Origin: a virus
Reading direction: 5' to 3' (one strand)
IMG/VR virus record: IMGVR_UViG_3300035667_000058
Location: 1 to 64,000 of that record
Length of the DNA stretch: 64,000 bases
Shown: piece by piece, positions 39,995 to 49,339 of the stretch
How the letters are laid out: the number at the start of each line of letters is the position of its first letter
Numbering within the stretch: position 1 is the first letter of the stretch
Notes under the pieces: generated by a model
The model's database searches: none
Told to the model about the DNA's origin: nothing
The model's input: only the letters and a program-made list of their open reading frames with translations
Translations under genes and position numbers: made by a program

Positions 39995-40978
39995 ATGATG
40001 ATCATCGATGATGACGCGGGCGAGCAGCTACGCGCGTGGCTCGCTGCGCGCGTTGACCGCACCGTCATGTGGATGGACCAGCCCGATCGGTACCTGCCTG
40101 ATGACTACCTGATATTGGGCGTGCTCGACATCGCCAAGCGCGGTCAAGACGGGGTGCGCTACGCGCTCGACGTGGGCACGGGCAAGCTCGTGCCCACTGT
40201 GGTGGGGCAGCGCGAATTCACCTTGCGCGTTGAGGCCCGCGCATGGAGCCAGGAGCTCAGCCAAACGGCCGGGAGCATGCTCTTGCCGCTGCAGGCGGCG
40301 CTCTGCATGCCAGCGGCCGAGCAGCTCTTCAACGCGCTCAATATCGGGCTCATTGGGTCGGGTCCGGTGCACACGGTGGATGTGATCGTGGACGAGCGGG
40401 CGCAAAGCCGTGCCGTCATGGACATCCGCTTTGCCACCTCTATACAGCTGACTGACGCCAATGATGCGCAGGACTACATCGCTTCGGTCGAGTACGTGGC
40501 AACGCTGTCCGGCGGTGGCAGCGGTGACACGGCGATCGATGACAGCGTTTGGGACGCCGCCATGACCGCGCAGCTTGCCGAGCTGATCTCGCGGGTGACA
40601 GTGCTCGAGGCGCAGGTTGCGGCCGGGGTGGACCCAGCGCTACTCGACCGCATCGCGGTCCTCGAAGGGCAGGCACCGGGGCCGCTCGCGATTGCGTGGT
40701 TCAACCCATTTACCGAGAGCGTGCACGCGCAGATGGGGTCGCTGTTCGAGGGCATCACGCGCGTTAGCGCGGGCGTCTACGAAATCGCAATGACGGTATT
40801 TTTCCCCAACAGCGATCGGTATGCGGGCGTGCTGCTCAGCGCGCTCGATGTCAGCCCGCGGATCATGGCGTTCGCCATCAGCGGCAGCACCCTCACCGTG
40901 CGCTCATGGGACGCAGCCGGCGCGCTGATCGACACCGCGTTTGTCGCGGCCCTATTCACGCCGTACCCGCAAGGATGA
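39995..40978 (+). CDS. Neck terminator protein (LIC_12616-like) with C-terminal extension
   Basis: 327 residues from ATG 39995. The N-terminal 170 residues (QREFTLRVEARAWSQELSQT, VDERAQSRAVMDIRFATSIQ) resemble the phage neck terminator family. The C-terminal 150 residues contain a coiled-coil-like segment (ISRVTVLEAQVAAGVDPALL) and a beta domain that looks like a receptor or collar appendage. The fusion is unusual but not unique. Confidence 0.65.
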   Translation: MMIIDDDAGEQLRAWLAARVDRTVMWMDQPDRYLPDDYLILGVLDIAKRGQDGVRYALDVGTGKLVPTVVGQREFTLRVEARAWSQELSQTAGSMLLPLQAALCMPAAEQLFNALNIGLIGSGPVHTVDVIVDERAQSRAVMDIRFATSIQLTDANDAQDYIASVEYVATLSGGGSGDTAIDDSVWDAAMTAQLAELISRVTVLEAQVAAGVDPALLDRIAVLEGQAPGPLAIAWFNPFTESVHAQMGSLFEGITRVSAGVYEIAMTVFFPNSDRYAGVLLSALDVSPRIMAFAISGSTLTVRSWDAAGALIDTAFVAALFTPYPQG

Positions 40979-40982
40979 GGCC

Positions 40983-42299
40983 ATGTCGCTAGATTCCATC
41001 GTCAACGTCATCATCAACAGCACCGCGGTCAACCTCAGCCGCGCGGGCTTTGGCAACATGGCGCTGTGCGCTTGCCACGCCTTCTGGCCCGAGCGCGTCA
41101 AGCGCTTCGGCAGCGGCATCTTGACCGAGTTGGCGGACCTTGCGGTTCCGATCACCCACCCGCTGTACCTGATGGCGAGCGCCGCGCGCGCGCAGAACCC
41201 CGCCACCAAAGACTTCTACGTGCTGCGCCGCACGCGGCTGCCCAGCCAGGTTTGGGAGTTCACGCCCGCCACGCCCATGGCGGGCGAGGTGTACGCGATG
41301 ACGGTGGACGGCACGCTGATCGAGGTGACCGCGGGGGCATCGCCGACCGTAGCCAGTATCGTTGCCGCGCTGACCGCTGCGTTGGCCGCTTTGGCCGACA
41401 GCACAGCAACCGACGGCACCACCAAGACCACCTTCACCGCGACCACCCCGGGCGCGCTGCACTCGCTGACGGGTGTGACCGGCAACATCGCGTTTGCCGA
41501 CCTGACGACCAACCCGACCGGCGGCGGTATCGCGCAGGACCTCACAGACGCGAACAACGTAAATAGCGGCTGGTACGGGTTGCAGATCGACAGCCAGAGC
41601 AAGCCCGAGATATTGGCTGCGGCCGCATGGGTCGAAGCCAATAAAAAGCTCTTCGTGCCCGCATCCGCGGATGCGGCTTGCAAAGACCCAGCGTCCACGA
41701 CGGACGTGATGGCGCTGGTGGACGCAGCGAACTACGCGCGCACTGCCGTCATCTATCACCCTAGCCCTAGCCACTATGCCGGCGCGCGCTGGATGGGCAA
41801 GCAGTTCCCCAAGCCCGCGGGCTCGACCAACTGGGCACACCAGCAGCTCTCGGCCGAGGCGTACGCGCTGACCGGCGCGGAGATCGCAGCCATCGAAGAC
41901 AAGTCGGGCAACTTCTTCATCACCAACAACTCGCTGAGCACCACGTTTTGGGGCACGTCGGGCGCGGGCGAGTGGATCGACACCACGCACTTTTGCGACT
42001 GGATGCGCGCCCGCACCCAGGAGCGCTACTTCGCGCTGCTCGTGGGGCTCGAAAAGCTGCCGTACACCCAGGCCGGACTCGAAGCGGCCGGCGCCGAGTT
42101 GCACGCGCAGTTTCTCGAGGGCGTAGCAGCGGGCGGCATCGACGGCGATAGCCCGATCGTGATCGAGGTGCCCAACCTCGCCGACATCGATCCGGCGGAC
42201 AAAGCCGGCCGCAACCTGCCGGGCATACGCGGCAGCGCGCGGCTCGCGGGGGCCGTCAACACCATCGACCCGCTGACGATCACCCTGACGCTCGACTGA
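40983..42299 (+). CDS. Tail sheath protein (DUF3383)
   Basis: 438 residues from ATG 40983. Contains DUF3383 motifs: VNVIINSTAVNLSRAGFGNM, DFYVLRRTRLPSQ, DAANYARTAVIYHPSPSHYA, and FCDWMRARTQERYFALLVG, with YTQAGLEAAG. A beta-rich insertion (residues 105-185) is also present. The sheath contracts to drive the tube into the host, which proves a myovirus-type tail. Confidence 0.92.
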   Translation: MSLDSIVNVIINSTAVNLSRAGFGNMALCACHAFWPERVKRFGSGILTELADLAVPITHPLYLMASAARAQNPATKDFYVLRRTRLPSQVWEFTPATPMAGEVYAMTVDGTLIEVTAGASPTVASIVAALTAALAALADSTATDGTTKTTFTATTPGALHSLTGVTGNIAFADLTTNPTGGGIAQDLTDANNVNSGWYGLQIDSQSKPEILAAAAWVEANKKLFVPASADAACKDPASTTDVMALVDAANYARTAVIYHPSPSHYAGARWMGKQFPKPAGSTNWAHQQLSAEAYALTGAEIAAIEDKSGNFFITNNSLSTTFWGTSGAGEWIDTTHFCDWMRARTQERYFALLVGLEKLPYTQAGLEAAGAELHAQFLEGVAAGGIDGDSPIVIEVPNLADIDPADKAGRNLPGIRGSARLAGAVNTIDPLTITLTLD

Positions 42300-42305
42300 G
42301 GCACC

Positions 42306-42740
42306 ATGGCAAAAACCTACAACGCGAATCAGGTGATTGTGACGTTCGCTGGCATCGAGATGAAAGAGCTCGGCGAAGACGAGTTCGTGCGCATCAAGCG
42401 CAATAAGCCCGCGTACGAGCTCACCATGTCGGTGGACGGCAAGGGCGTGCGCGAGCAGAACAACGATGCGAGCGCTCAAATCGACGTCATCTTGCTGCAC
42501 ACCAGCATCGTCAATGCGCAGCTGACCGTGCTGCATGACCTCGACAAGGTCAGCAAAAACGGCTCGGGCCAGGCCGTGCTGAAGATCATCGACCTCAACA
42601 GCAACGCCAAGACGGAGTTGCACTTGGCACCGTCGGCATGGATCCGGGAAGAGCCCGAGGTCACGTTCGCCCGCGGCGTCAAAGAGAAGATCTGGAAGTT
42701 CGAGACCGACAAACTCGTGAGCTTCCACGGCGGTCACTGA
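42306..42740 (+). CDS. Tail tube protein (DUF3277)
   Basis: 144 residues: MAKTYNANQVIVTFAGIEMK, ELGEDEFVRIKRNKPAYE, VILLHTSIVNAQLTVLHDLD and KEKIWKFETDKLVSFHGGH. Matches the DUF3277 tube family usually next to DUF3383 sheaths. Six nt separate it from the sheath gene. Confidence 0.88.
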   Translation: MAKTYNANQVIVTFAGIEMKELGEDEFVRIKRNKPAYELTMSVDGKGVREQNNDASAQIDVILLHTSIVNAQLTVLHDLDKVSKNGSGQAVLKIIDLNSNAKTELHLAPSAWIREEPEVTFARGVKEKIWKFETDKLVSFHGGH

Positions 42741-43264
42741 TGGTTGGGCTCGCAAGCACGACTGTTCGCATCGGCGCGTGCGAGTACGAGTTCACGCTCT
42801 TGCCCGTCGAAATCGGCCACCCACTTCGCTGGGAACTGATCGGGTTCTTGGGCGAGCCGCTCTTGCAAGCGGCTGCTGCCATGGTCGAAGGCAAGAGCGT
42901 GGCCGATACGAAGGTCGAGACGCTGCTGGTCGGGCTCTCGGGATTGTTCAGCCGGCTCGACCCGCGCTTTGTGTTGCGGCTGCAGCAAACGTTCATCAAC
43001 GTGACGCAGTACCGCAGCGCTGGCAACGACTGGATTGCGCTCGCTAAAACGTGGCCGCTGCACTTCGCGGGCAAGTACCACGAACTCGACGCCCTCACGT
43101 GGGCGCATCTGAGGGCGAACTACCTCAGTTTTTTAGACGATTCGGAAGGCTGGCGAGCGTTCCTGCGCGTCGGTCAGCGAGCCTTGTCAGGCGCGACGTC
43201 CCCCGGCACCTCGCCCTCGACTGGGACATCTGGCGCGTCGTCAGTAGCGACAAACTCAGCGTAG
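42740..43264 (+). CDS. Tail assembly chaperone, short form
   Basis: 174 residues from ATG 42740 (TGATG overlap with the tube gene). It has RIGACEYEFTLLPVEIGHPL near the start and KTWPLHFAGKYHELDALTWA. Between tube and tape measure this position nearly always encodes a chaperone pair made by -1 frameshifting. The tail end is Ser/Thr/Gly-rich. The heptamer T-TTT-TTA at 43129-43135 is in the reading frame. Confidence 0.75.
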   Translation: MVGLASTTVRIGACEYEFTLLPVEIGHPLRWELIGFLGEPLLQAAAAMVEGKSVADTKVETLLVGLSGLFSRLDPRFVLRLQQTFINVTQYRSAGNDWIALAKTWPLHFAGKYHELDALTWAHLRANYLSFLDDSEGWRAFLRVGQRALSGATSPGTSPSTGTSGASSVATNSA

Positions 43265-43395
43265 GGCTAGACGAGGTCTTGAGGCGATGGAGCATGCCCG
43301 ATCTCGTCAGTGCACTAGACACGCTTGATTTCCTGATGGACCTCGCGATTGACGCGAGCAAGCCAGCGCCTGAGGAGGGCGACGACACGCTATGA
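42740..43395 (+). CDS. Tail assembly chaperone, -1 frameshift fusion product
   Basis: Translation of the chaperone to Leu (TTA, 43133-43135), then slippage by -1, continues in the frame reading RRFGRLASVPARRSASLVRR, ... ALDWDIWRVVSSDKLSVGLD, EVLRRWSMPDLVSALDTLDF to the stop at 43395. This second reading frame has no good start of its own, and the fusion ends 4 nt before the tape measure start (overlap). It matches the G/GT arrangement, where the longer form binds the tape measure protein. Confidence 0.65.
43129..43135 (+). promoter_or_regulatory. Slippery heptamer TTTTTTA for -1 frameshifting
   Basis: In the zero frame it reads T-TTT-TTA, the X-XXY-YYZ type. A run of six T in a GC-rich coding region is conspicuous, and the -1 frame stays open from here to 43395. 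Confidence 0.7.
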
Positions 43396-45020
43396 ACGTG
43401 CGCGAACTGGTAGCCAAGTTCGGCGTCGAGTTCGACGACCACGGTGCCAAGCACGCCGAGCACGCGATCGAGGAGCTCAAGGAGGGCGCCAAGGAGCTGC
43501 TCGAGGTGATCGGCGGCGCTGAAGCGCTGCACGTGCTCGCCGAATTCGTGATCGGGCAAGTCGAGATGGGGTCGGCGATCGGCACGACCGCCGACCGCAT
43601 CGGCATCGGCGTTGAGCGGTTGCAAGAGCTGCGCTTTGCGGGCGAAGAGGCGGGGCTGAGTGCCGAGGGTGTGGATGCGGCATTGGTACGGCTCACGCGT
43701 TCGGCGGCTCAAGCCGCTGCCGGGGAGGCAGAGACGGGCAAGGCGTTCGCTGCACTGGGTCAGGGGCTGACTGCAGCATCACTCAAGACCATGTCGGTGG
43801 ACGAGTTGCTTGAGCACGTCGCCGAGGGAATGAAGCACGCCAAGACCGCAGGCGATCGGCTACGCATTGGTCAAGCGCTGCTCGGCCGCGAGGGTGGGCG
43901 CCTGTCCGAAGTCCTCAAAAACGGCAAGGAGGGACTCGAAGAGATGCGCGAGCACGCCAAGAAACTTGGGTTCGTTCTCAGCAAGGAGCAGGTTGCAGCA
44001 GCGAGAAAAGCCGCCGAAGCAATGCACGATTTTCACGGCGCGGTGCAGGGCGTCAAGAATCAGATCGCTACGTACTTTATGCCGGTCTTCACGCATGCCG
44101 TTGAGAAGCTCGGGGAGTGGGCCGTCAAAGCCAAAGACGCTGCCGGCAGCACCCACATCATCGAAGCGGCTGCCATCACGGCAGGTCTTGCCATCGCCGC
44201 GCTCTTTGGGCCCGAGGTGATCGGGACGATGCTCGTAGCAGGCGTGGCGCTCGCAACGATGGCGCTCGCGATCGAGGACATCATCACTTGGACCAAGGAC
44301 GGCGATTCGGTCCTGGGCCGGTTCATCGACAAGTTCCTTGGACTAGGCGCGTCCAAGCTCATACTCGACGACTGGAAAGCTGGCCTGCACATCATGGTCA
44401 AGCTGTCTGGTGAGTGGGCGAAAAATCTAGAAGCGGGGTGGGCGATCATGAAGAAGACCGCCGACAAGCGCAAGGCTGCTTCGGCGGACGACGACTTCAA
44501 AGAAGAGCACGAACACTGGGAAGCTGCGCACGCGGGGTGGAAGACTCGCAAGGACTTCAACGAGAAGTGGGTGCCCAAACGCTGGCGTGACAAGCCAATG
44601 CCCGAGCCCGTCGAGCCCACCAGGCGCAGCTACAAAGTGGACAGTACTGATGCCGTGTGGGAGGAGCGACGCACGCGCGAAGTCGCAACAGAGCGAGGCA
44701 TGGGGCACGGACCGCTCGCGCTCTTCGGCGGCGCCGAGAGCGCAGAAGATCACGCGCGCGAGCAGCATCGGCAAACGGCTGTTGCGGAGGCCTCCGCAAC
44801 AGCGACAGCTGCGGCGCACCCCACAGCCGAAGCGGTCAAGCACGGCGGGGCCGCAGGCGAGCATGGCACCACCATCAATCACCACACCGCTGTCACAGTG
44901 AACGCGCACACCGGTGCGAACCCAGAGGAGATCGGACGCGTAGTTGTGCAACACATTCACAAGCATCATGCCGAAGCCAACGCCACGGCGCACCGCGCCG
45001 TGCGCCAGGTGGCTCCGTGA
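43392..45020 (+). CDS. Tape measure protein
   Basis: 542 residues. Long helical N-terminus (AEHAIEELKEGAKELLEV), a central hydrophobic segment (EAAAITAGLAIAALFGPEVI and GTMLVAGVALATMALAIED, residues about 245-285) and a charged C-terminus with His-rich low complexity (INHHTAVTVNAHTG). At about 0.15 nm per residue it predicts a short tail, near 80 nm. Its position after the chaperones is diagnostic. Confidence 0.82.
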   Translation: MNVRELVAKFGVEFDDHGAKHAEHAIEELKEGAKELLEVIGGAEALHVLAEFVIGQVEMGSAIGTTADRIGIGVERLQELRFAGEEAGLSAEGVDAALVRLTRSAAQAAAGEAETGKAFAALGQGLTAASLKTMSVDELLEHVAEGMKHAKTAGDRLRIGQALLGREGGRLSEVLKNGKEGLEEMREHAKKLGFVLSKEQVAAARKAAEAMHDFHGAVQGVKNQIATYFMPVFTHAVEKLGEWAVKAKDAAGSTHIIEAAAITAGLAIAALFGPEVIGTMLVAGVALATMALAIEDIITWTKDGDSVLGRFIDKFLGLGASKLILDDWKAGLHIMVKLSGEWAKNLEAGWAIMKKTADKRKAASADDDFKEEHEHWEAAHAGWKTRKDFNEKWVPKRWRDKPMPEPVEPTRRSYKVDSTDAVWEERRTREVATERGMGHGPLALFGGAESAEDHAREQHRQTAVAEASATATAAAHPTAEAVKHGGAAGEHGTTINHHTAVTVNAHTGANPEEIGRVVVQHIHKHHAEANATAHRAVRQVAP

Positions 45021-45697
45021 TCGACCTCATGTATGAGGACGGCTGGGCGCGCATCGGCGCAATTGCCATCGATGCCGTGGTGCGCGAGGTGCACAAGTTT
45101 GCCGGCGAAGTCACCGAGCACCCAGTCGAAGAGGGGGCCGACATCAGCGATCACTACCGGCCGGCGCCGCGTGGCGTGCAGCTTGAGGGTGTGATCAGCG
45201 ACACCCCGCTTCGGGTGCCGGGAAGCCACAGCAACGACGCCCAACAGATTCAGCGCACGTTCGACATCCCGACCGAGCTTTTCGCGCTGCAGCTTGGGCC
45301 GATTCCGATTCGCATCGCAGGCCCCACGCACCAAGGGTCGGTGACCACGTTTTCCAAGCCCATGGAGCGCGTCAAATCCACATGGGAGGAGTTCGAGGCG
45401 ATCTTTGCGCAGCAAAAAATCATCACGATCGTGACGACGTTGCGCGTCTATCCAGACATGGCGCTGCGTGAGCTCGATGTCGAGCGACGCGCGAACAGCT
45501 ACCACTTCACGTGCTTTGCGCTGCAGATCCGCACCGTCGTCAGTGGCAGGTCCGCCGCAGCCATCCCGATTCCCAAGGTCAAGCGCGCTGTGCCCACGGT
45601 CGAGAAGGGCAAGCAGGACACAGCGCCCGTCGAACCGGCCAAACGCAGTCTGGCCGTTCAGGCGGGCCTTGCCAAACTGATAGGGCTCGGCACGTGA
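45017..45697 (+). CDS. Dit-like tail/baseplate protein
   Basis: 226 residues from GTG 45017 (overlapping the tape measure stop; ATG 45029 possible). The N-terminal part AVVREVHKFAGEVTEHPVEE then GADISDHYRPAPRGVQLEGV is the N-terminal Dit-like domain of distal tail proteins. C-terminal 50 residues are Lys/Pro/Ala-rich. It links the tube tip to the baseplate hub. Confidence 0.8.
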   Translation: MIDLMYEDGWARIGAIAIDAVVREVHKFAGEVTEHPVEEGADISDHYRPAPRGVQLEGVISDTPLRVPGSHSNDAQQIQRTFDIPTELFALQLGPIPIRIAGPTHQGSVTTFSKPMERVKSTWEEFEAIFAQQKIITIVTTLRVYPDMALRELDVERRANSYHFTCFALQIRTVVSGRSAAAIPIPKVKRAVPTVEKGKQDTAPVEPAKRSLAVQAGLAKLIGLGT

Positions 45698-46044
45698 CGA
45701 TCCTGCGCATTGCAGTGCCCAAGAGCACCCCCTCATGGACGGCCCGCGTCATGCTCGAGCAGGTCGAGTACGTGCTTGCCATGCGCTGGAACGATCGCGC
45801 CGGCCGCTGGTTCTTCGAGCTCAGCGACTCCACCGGCGCGCTCATCACCGCTCGCAAGGTGGTGCCAAACTGGCCACTGCTCTTCGGGCTCGTGCAGGGC
45901 ACCCGTCCGCCAGGCGAACTCATTGCCGTTGACACTCTGCAACTGGACACGCCTATCGGCTTTGATGATTGGGGCGATCGGGTGGCGCTGAACTACTTCG
46001 ACGCCGCCGAGGTGGCGGCGCTCGTAGCGCAAGCGGGACCCTGA
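45694..46044 (+). CDS. Baseplate plug protein (Pam3 gp18-like)
   Basis: 116 residues from GTG 45694 (overlaps the preceding TGA). EYVLAMRWNDRAGRWFFELS, then LVQGTRPPGELIAVDT and FDDWGDRVALNYFDAAEV match the small baseplate plug family known from contractile-tail phages such as Pam3. Confidence 0.78.
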   Translation: MTILRIAVPKSTPSWTARVMLEQVEYVLAMRWNDRAGRWFFELSDSTGALITARKVVPNWPLLFGLVQGTRPPGELIAVDTLQLDTPIGFDDWGDRVALNYFDAAEVAALVAQAGP

Positions 46045-46045
46045 C

Positions 46046-46987
46046 GTGGGGGAGCTCTTTGGCAGGGCTGCGCGGGTCGTCATCGACCAACTCGAGATCA
46101 CCGGGCTCGATGTGCAGTTCCGAGTGCAAAAAACGCTCAAGCCCCACGAGCCAGACACCATGGTGCTGAGCATTTGGAATCTGAACGAGCAGCACCGTGG
46201 CGAACTGCAGCGGCACGTCACGCCCACCAACCCCGCAGGCACAAAGCGCACGGCCGCACAAAAGGCGGCCGCAACGGCAGCACGCTTGAAAGCTCCATCG
46301 GTCCAGGTGCGGCTTGAAGCCGGCTACAAGCTGCGTGACCCCAGCGCCATGGCCGAACTCGATGCGATCGGGGTGACGGGCGGTTCCCTGCCGCTCATCT
46401 TCGGCGGCGACGTGCGCGAGATCGCAAGCTCGAGGCAGGGCCCTGACTGGGTCACCGTGCTTACCGGCGGCGACGGCGACCGATCACAGACGCTGCGCGT
46501 CAACAAGGCGTTTGGTCCCGGCACGCCGCTGAAGTTCGCAGTGGAACAGGTGGCAACCGAGCTCGGGCTGGGTCTTGGGCAGCTACTTCCCGAACTCGCC
46601 AACGCGGAACTCTTCGACGGCGGCCAGCAGTTCGCATCAGGCGTGGTGCTCAGCGGCAACGGCTTCAAAGTGCTCACGCGGTTACTCGCCACCGCGGGCT
46701 ACACATGGACCGTGCAGGACGGCCAGATCCTCGTGGTGAAGAAGGGCGCGAGCTTCGGGTCGGCCGTGCTGCTCACGCCCGACACGGGTCTAGTGGGCAG
46801 CCCCGTGCCGGCGAACGACGGCCGGATCACCGCGCGCTGCCTGCTACAGCCAGACTTGGTGCCGGGCCGACAGGTCGAGTTCCGGGCGCAGAGCGTGCAA
46901 GGTCACTACCTGGTCGAGACCGCCACGTACGTGGGCGAGACCGCCGGCGCCGATTGGTTTGTCGAGATCGAGGTGCGGCCCCTATGA
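46046..46987 (+). CDS. Baseplate hub protein (gpD/gp27-like)
   Basis: 313 residues from GTG 46046. VVIDQLEITGLDVQFRVQKT, VQVRLEAGYKLRD, LIFGGDVREIASSRQGPDWV, and LLATAGYTWTVQDGQILVVK with the C-terminal QVEFRAQSVQGHYLVETATY follow the hub protein pattern of phage late control protein D. It forms the ring on which the spike sits. Confidence 0.8.
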   Translation: MGELFGRAARVVIDQLEITGLDVQFRVQKTLKPHEPDTMVLSIWNLNEQHRGELQRHVTPTNPAGTKRTAAQKAAATAARLKAPSVQVRLEAGYKLRDPSAMAELDAIGVTGGSLPLIFGGDVREIASSRQGPDWVTVLTGGDGDRSQTLRVNKAFGPGTPLKFAVEQVATELGLGLGQLLPELANAELFDGGQQFASGVVLSGNGFKVLTRLLATAGYTWTVQDGQILVVKKGASFGSAVLLTPDTGLVGSPVPANDGRITARCLLQPDLVPGRQVEFRAQSVQGHYLVETATYVGETAGADWFVEIEVRPL

Positions 46988-47691
46988 AGACGCAGGTGAG
47001 CCAAGCCGAGGTGATCTTCGCAGCCCTCGACGCGCGCATGACCGACGTCCACACGGTCATGGTGGGCCGGGTGGTGGCCGTGAACCTCGCTGCCCGCAAG
47101 GTGGACGTCCAGCCCGTCATGCAGCGCGTGCTGCAGACCGAGGAGGGCGATCTCGTCACCGAGGCACTACCCGCGCTACCCCAGGTGCCGCTCGGTGCCC
47201 TGCGGGCGGGTAGCGCGCGCATCGATATGCCCGTGCAGCCCGGCCATTGGGTGGTGGTCTTCTTCTTCGAGGACAATATCGGCAAGTGGCTCGCTGCCGG
47301 TGGCGTGGGGGTATCCCCGGGCGACGTCGAGCGCCACGGGTTGACGGGCGCGGTCGCGGTGCCACTGCTGTGGCCAGACAACGCACAGCCTGCGCAAGCG
47401 CTTGACCCTGCTAACATCGTGATCACTGCGGGCGCAGGCGAGGTGCATATCGGCGAGTCCGCCGGTCAGGACTACGTGGCGCTGGCTGCCAAGGTGGCAA
47501 CCGAGTTAGACCGCATAAAGACTGACTTGACGACGCTCAAGGCAGCAATCGCTGCGGGGCTAAATGGCATAGGATTGGGCACAGCCGCCAGCGGGACCGC
47601 TGGGGCTGCCGCATTCAACGCTGCGGCCGGTATGGGCACGTTTCCGAGTTCGCCTGTGTCAGTGGCTGCCGCCAAGGTCAAAGCCACCTGA
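46984..47691 (+). CDS. Baseplate spike protein (Gp138/gpV-like)
   Basis: 235 residues from ATG 46984. The OB-fold N-terminus (VMVGRVVAVNLAARKVDVQP, then PVQPGHWVVVFFFEDNIGKW) is typical of Gp138-type membrane-piercing spikes; the C-terminal helix and Ala/Gly-rich end are variable. It would form the trimeric needle at the tail tip. Confidence 0.82.
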   Translation: MKTQVSQAEVIFAALDARMTDVHTVMVGRVVAVNLAARKVDVQPVMQRVLQTEEGDLVTEALPALPQVPLGALRAGSARIDMPVQPGHWVVVFFFEDNIGKWLAAGGVGVSPGDVERHGLTGAVAVPLLWPDNAQPAQALDPANIVITAGAGEVHIGESAGQDYVALAAKVATELDRIKTDLTTLKAAIAAGLNGIGLGTAASGTAGAAAFNAAAGMGTFPSSPVSVAAAKVKAT

Positions 47692-47756
47692 GGGCATCCT
47701 CGTGGCGGCGCAAGCCCGCTATTGCGTGGCCGGCAGCGCTCTCTATACGTGCGCCG

Positions 47757-48158
47757 GTGTCGGATTTCGCATTGACTGGCGACGGCGATCTCGACGTCCA
47801 AACCGGACGGCTGCGGGCGGTCACGGGCACCGAAGCGCTGGCACAGCGCCTGCGTGTGCGGCTGCGGCTGTTTCGGGGCGACTGGTTTTTGAACGTGCTT
47901 GAGGGCGTGCCCTATCACGATTTTGTGCTCCGCAAGCGCACCAGCCCCGGCGTGCGGCGCGAGGTGTTCCGGCGTGCGATTGCCGAGATGCGGGGCGTGC
48001 TCGACGTGGTCTCGCTCGACGTGCAGGTCGACCCCCGTACGCGCACCCTCAGCGTTACGGGCGAAGTGCGCGGGCAGGACCTCGGCAGCGTCCCGTTTGC
48101 AATCAACGAGCCGATCTTCGACCTCGGCAGCGTGCCGCCCGAAGGGGCCGCAGCTTGA
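47757..48158 (+). CDS. Baseplate wedge protein (gpW/gp25-like)
   Basis: 133 residues from GTG 47757. MSDFALTGDGDLDVQTGRLR, VTGTEALAQRLRVRLRLFRG and DWFLNVLEGVPYHDFVL are the gp25/gpW signature. A 65-nt gap after the spike gene shows no gene. Confidence 0.85.
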   Translation: MSDFALTGDGDLDVQTGRLRAVTGTEALAQRLRVRLRLFRGDWFLNVLEGVPYHDFVLRKRTSPGVRREVFRRAIAEMRGVLDVVSLDVQVDPRTRTLSVTGEVRGQDLGSVPFAINEPIFDLGSVPPEGAAA

Positions 48159-49339
48159 CCTACGGCGTCACCGATGCCGGATTTGTGCTCAAGCCGCAGT
48201 CAGCGATCTTGGACGAACTTGCCGCGCGGCAACGTGCCGAAATCGATCCGCAGTGGAACACCGAGAGCGACAGCCTGGCCGGCCAGTACAACGGCATCAT
48301 TGCCGACGCGATCGCGCAAAACTGGGAAGTCTTGCAAGCCACCTACCACGCGCTCAGCCGCGCCGCGGACGGGGCTGCGCTCGATGCGATCGGCGCGCTC
48401 AACAGCACGGCACGCAGGGCAGCCACCAAGAGCCTGGTCACCCTTACGCTGAACCTCGTCACGGGCACGACCGTGCCAGCGGGCTCGGTCGTGAGCGAAA
48501 CGAACAACCCGGCGACACGCGTTGTGACGCTTGCTGCAGCGAGCTACAGCGGGGTGGGCAGCGCCAACGTTGCGGCTGCAGCGCGGGCCGAGAGCGCGGG
48601 CGCTGTGACCGCCAACCCGGGCACACTGAGCGTGATCGAGACACCGGTTGCGGGCTGGACCAGCGCCACCAATGCCGACCCGCTGGGCGGTGGTTTGCCC
48701 ATTGAGACCGACTACGCGTATCGGCTGCGGCAGCTCGATGAGCTGGCCGCCGGTGGTGGCGGCAGCGTACCGGGCTTGCGCGCGGACTTGCTGAAAGTCG
48801 ACGGCGTCACTGCGGCGCTTGTGCTCGAAAACGAAACCGACGTGGCGGTGGACGGCTTGCCAGGGCACTCGCTCGAAGCGGTGGTGCTGGGTGGCGCGGA
48901 CGGCGATGTGGCGCGCGCTGTGTTCGAAAGCAAGTCAGCGGGGATCTACACGTACGGCAGCGCGGGCCCGTTCACAGTGACCGACGACCAAGGCGTCGAT
49001 CACGCGGTGCGGTTCAGCCGTCCGGGCTCTGTCGTGGTGTACGCAGCGCTCGGGCTTGCGACCGTGGGCGACTATGCCGGGATCGCGGCCGCAGCGCAGA
49101 CTGCGGTGGTGGCAGCGACGATCGACCCGACCGATCCGGGGTTTTTGGGCATCGGCGCCGACGTGTATGCCGGGCGTATCGTGGTCTCAGCGCTCAGTGT
49201 CGCAGGCGTGCTCAATGCGCGCGTGGGGCTGTCCTTGTCGCCGATCACCGACCCGACGCTTGGCAGCGCATCGCTACCGATCACCAATCGGCAACTCGCC
49301 ACGCTCTCCATCGGCCACATCGTGGTAAGCGCGCTATGA
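48155..49339 (+). CDS. Baseplate J-like protein
   Basis: 394 residues from TTG 48155, overlapping the previous TGA. FVLKPQSAILDELAARQRAE, DGAALDAIGALNSTARRAAT, PAGSVVSETNN and RLRQLDELAAGGGGSVPGLR match gpJ/gp6 wedge proteins that form the baseplate periphery. Confidence 0.88.
   Translation: MTYGVTDAGFVLKPQSAILDELAARQRAEIDPQWNTESDSLAGQYNGIIADAIAQNWEVLQATYHALSRAADGAALDAIGALNSTARRAATKSLVTLTLNLVTGTTVPAGSVVSETNNPATRVVTLAAASYSGVGSANVAAAARAESAGAVTANPGTLSVIETPVAGWTSATNADPLGGGLPIETDYAYRLRQLDELAAGGGGSVPGLRADLLKVDGVTAALVLENETDVAVDGLPGHSLEAVVLGGADGDVARAVFESKSAGIYTYGSAGPFTVTDDQGVDHAVRFSRPGSVVVYAALGLATVGDYAGIAAAAQTAVVAATIDPTDPGFLGIGADVYAGRIVVSALSVAGVLNARVGLSLSPITDPTLGSASLPITNRQLATLSIGHIVVSAL

Noticed and set aside
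40989-42755. Long minus-strand frame (about 588 codons) antisense to the tail sheath
   Set aside because: Same antisense artefact; the sheath protein shows clear DUF3383 motifs on the plus strand.
47702-47902. 66-codon frame between spike and gp25-like genes
   Set aside because: Overlaps the gp25-like gene in another frame; Arg/Ala-rich shadow.
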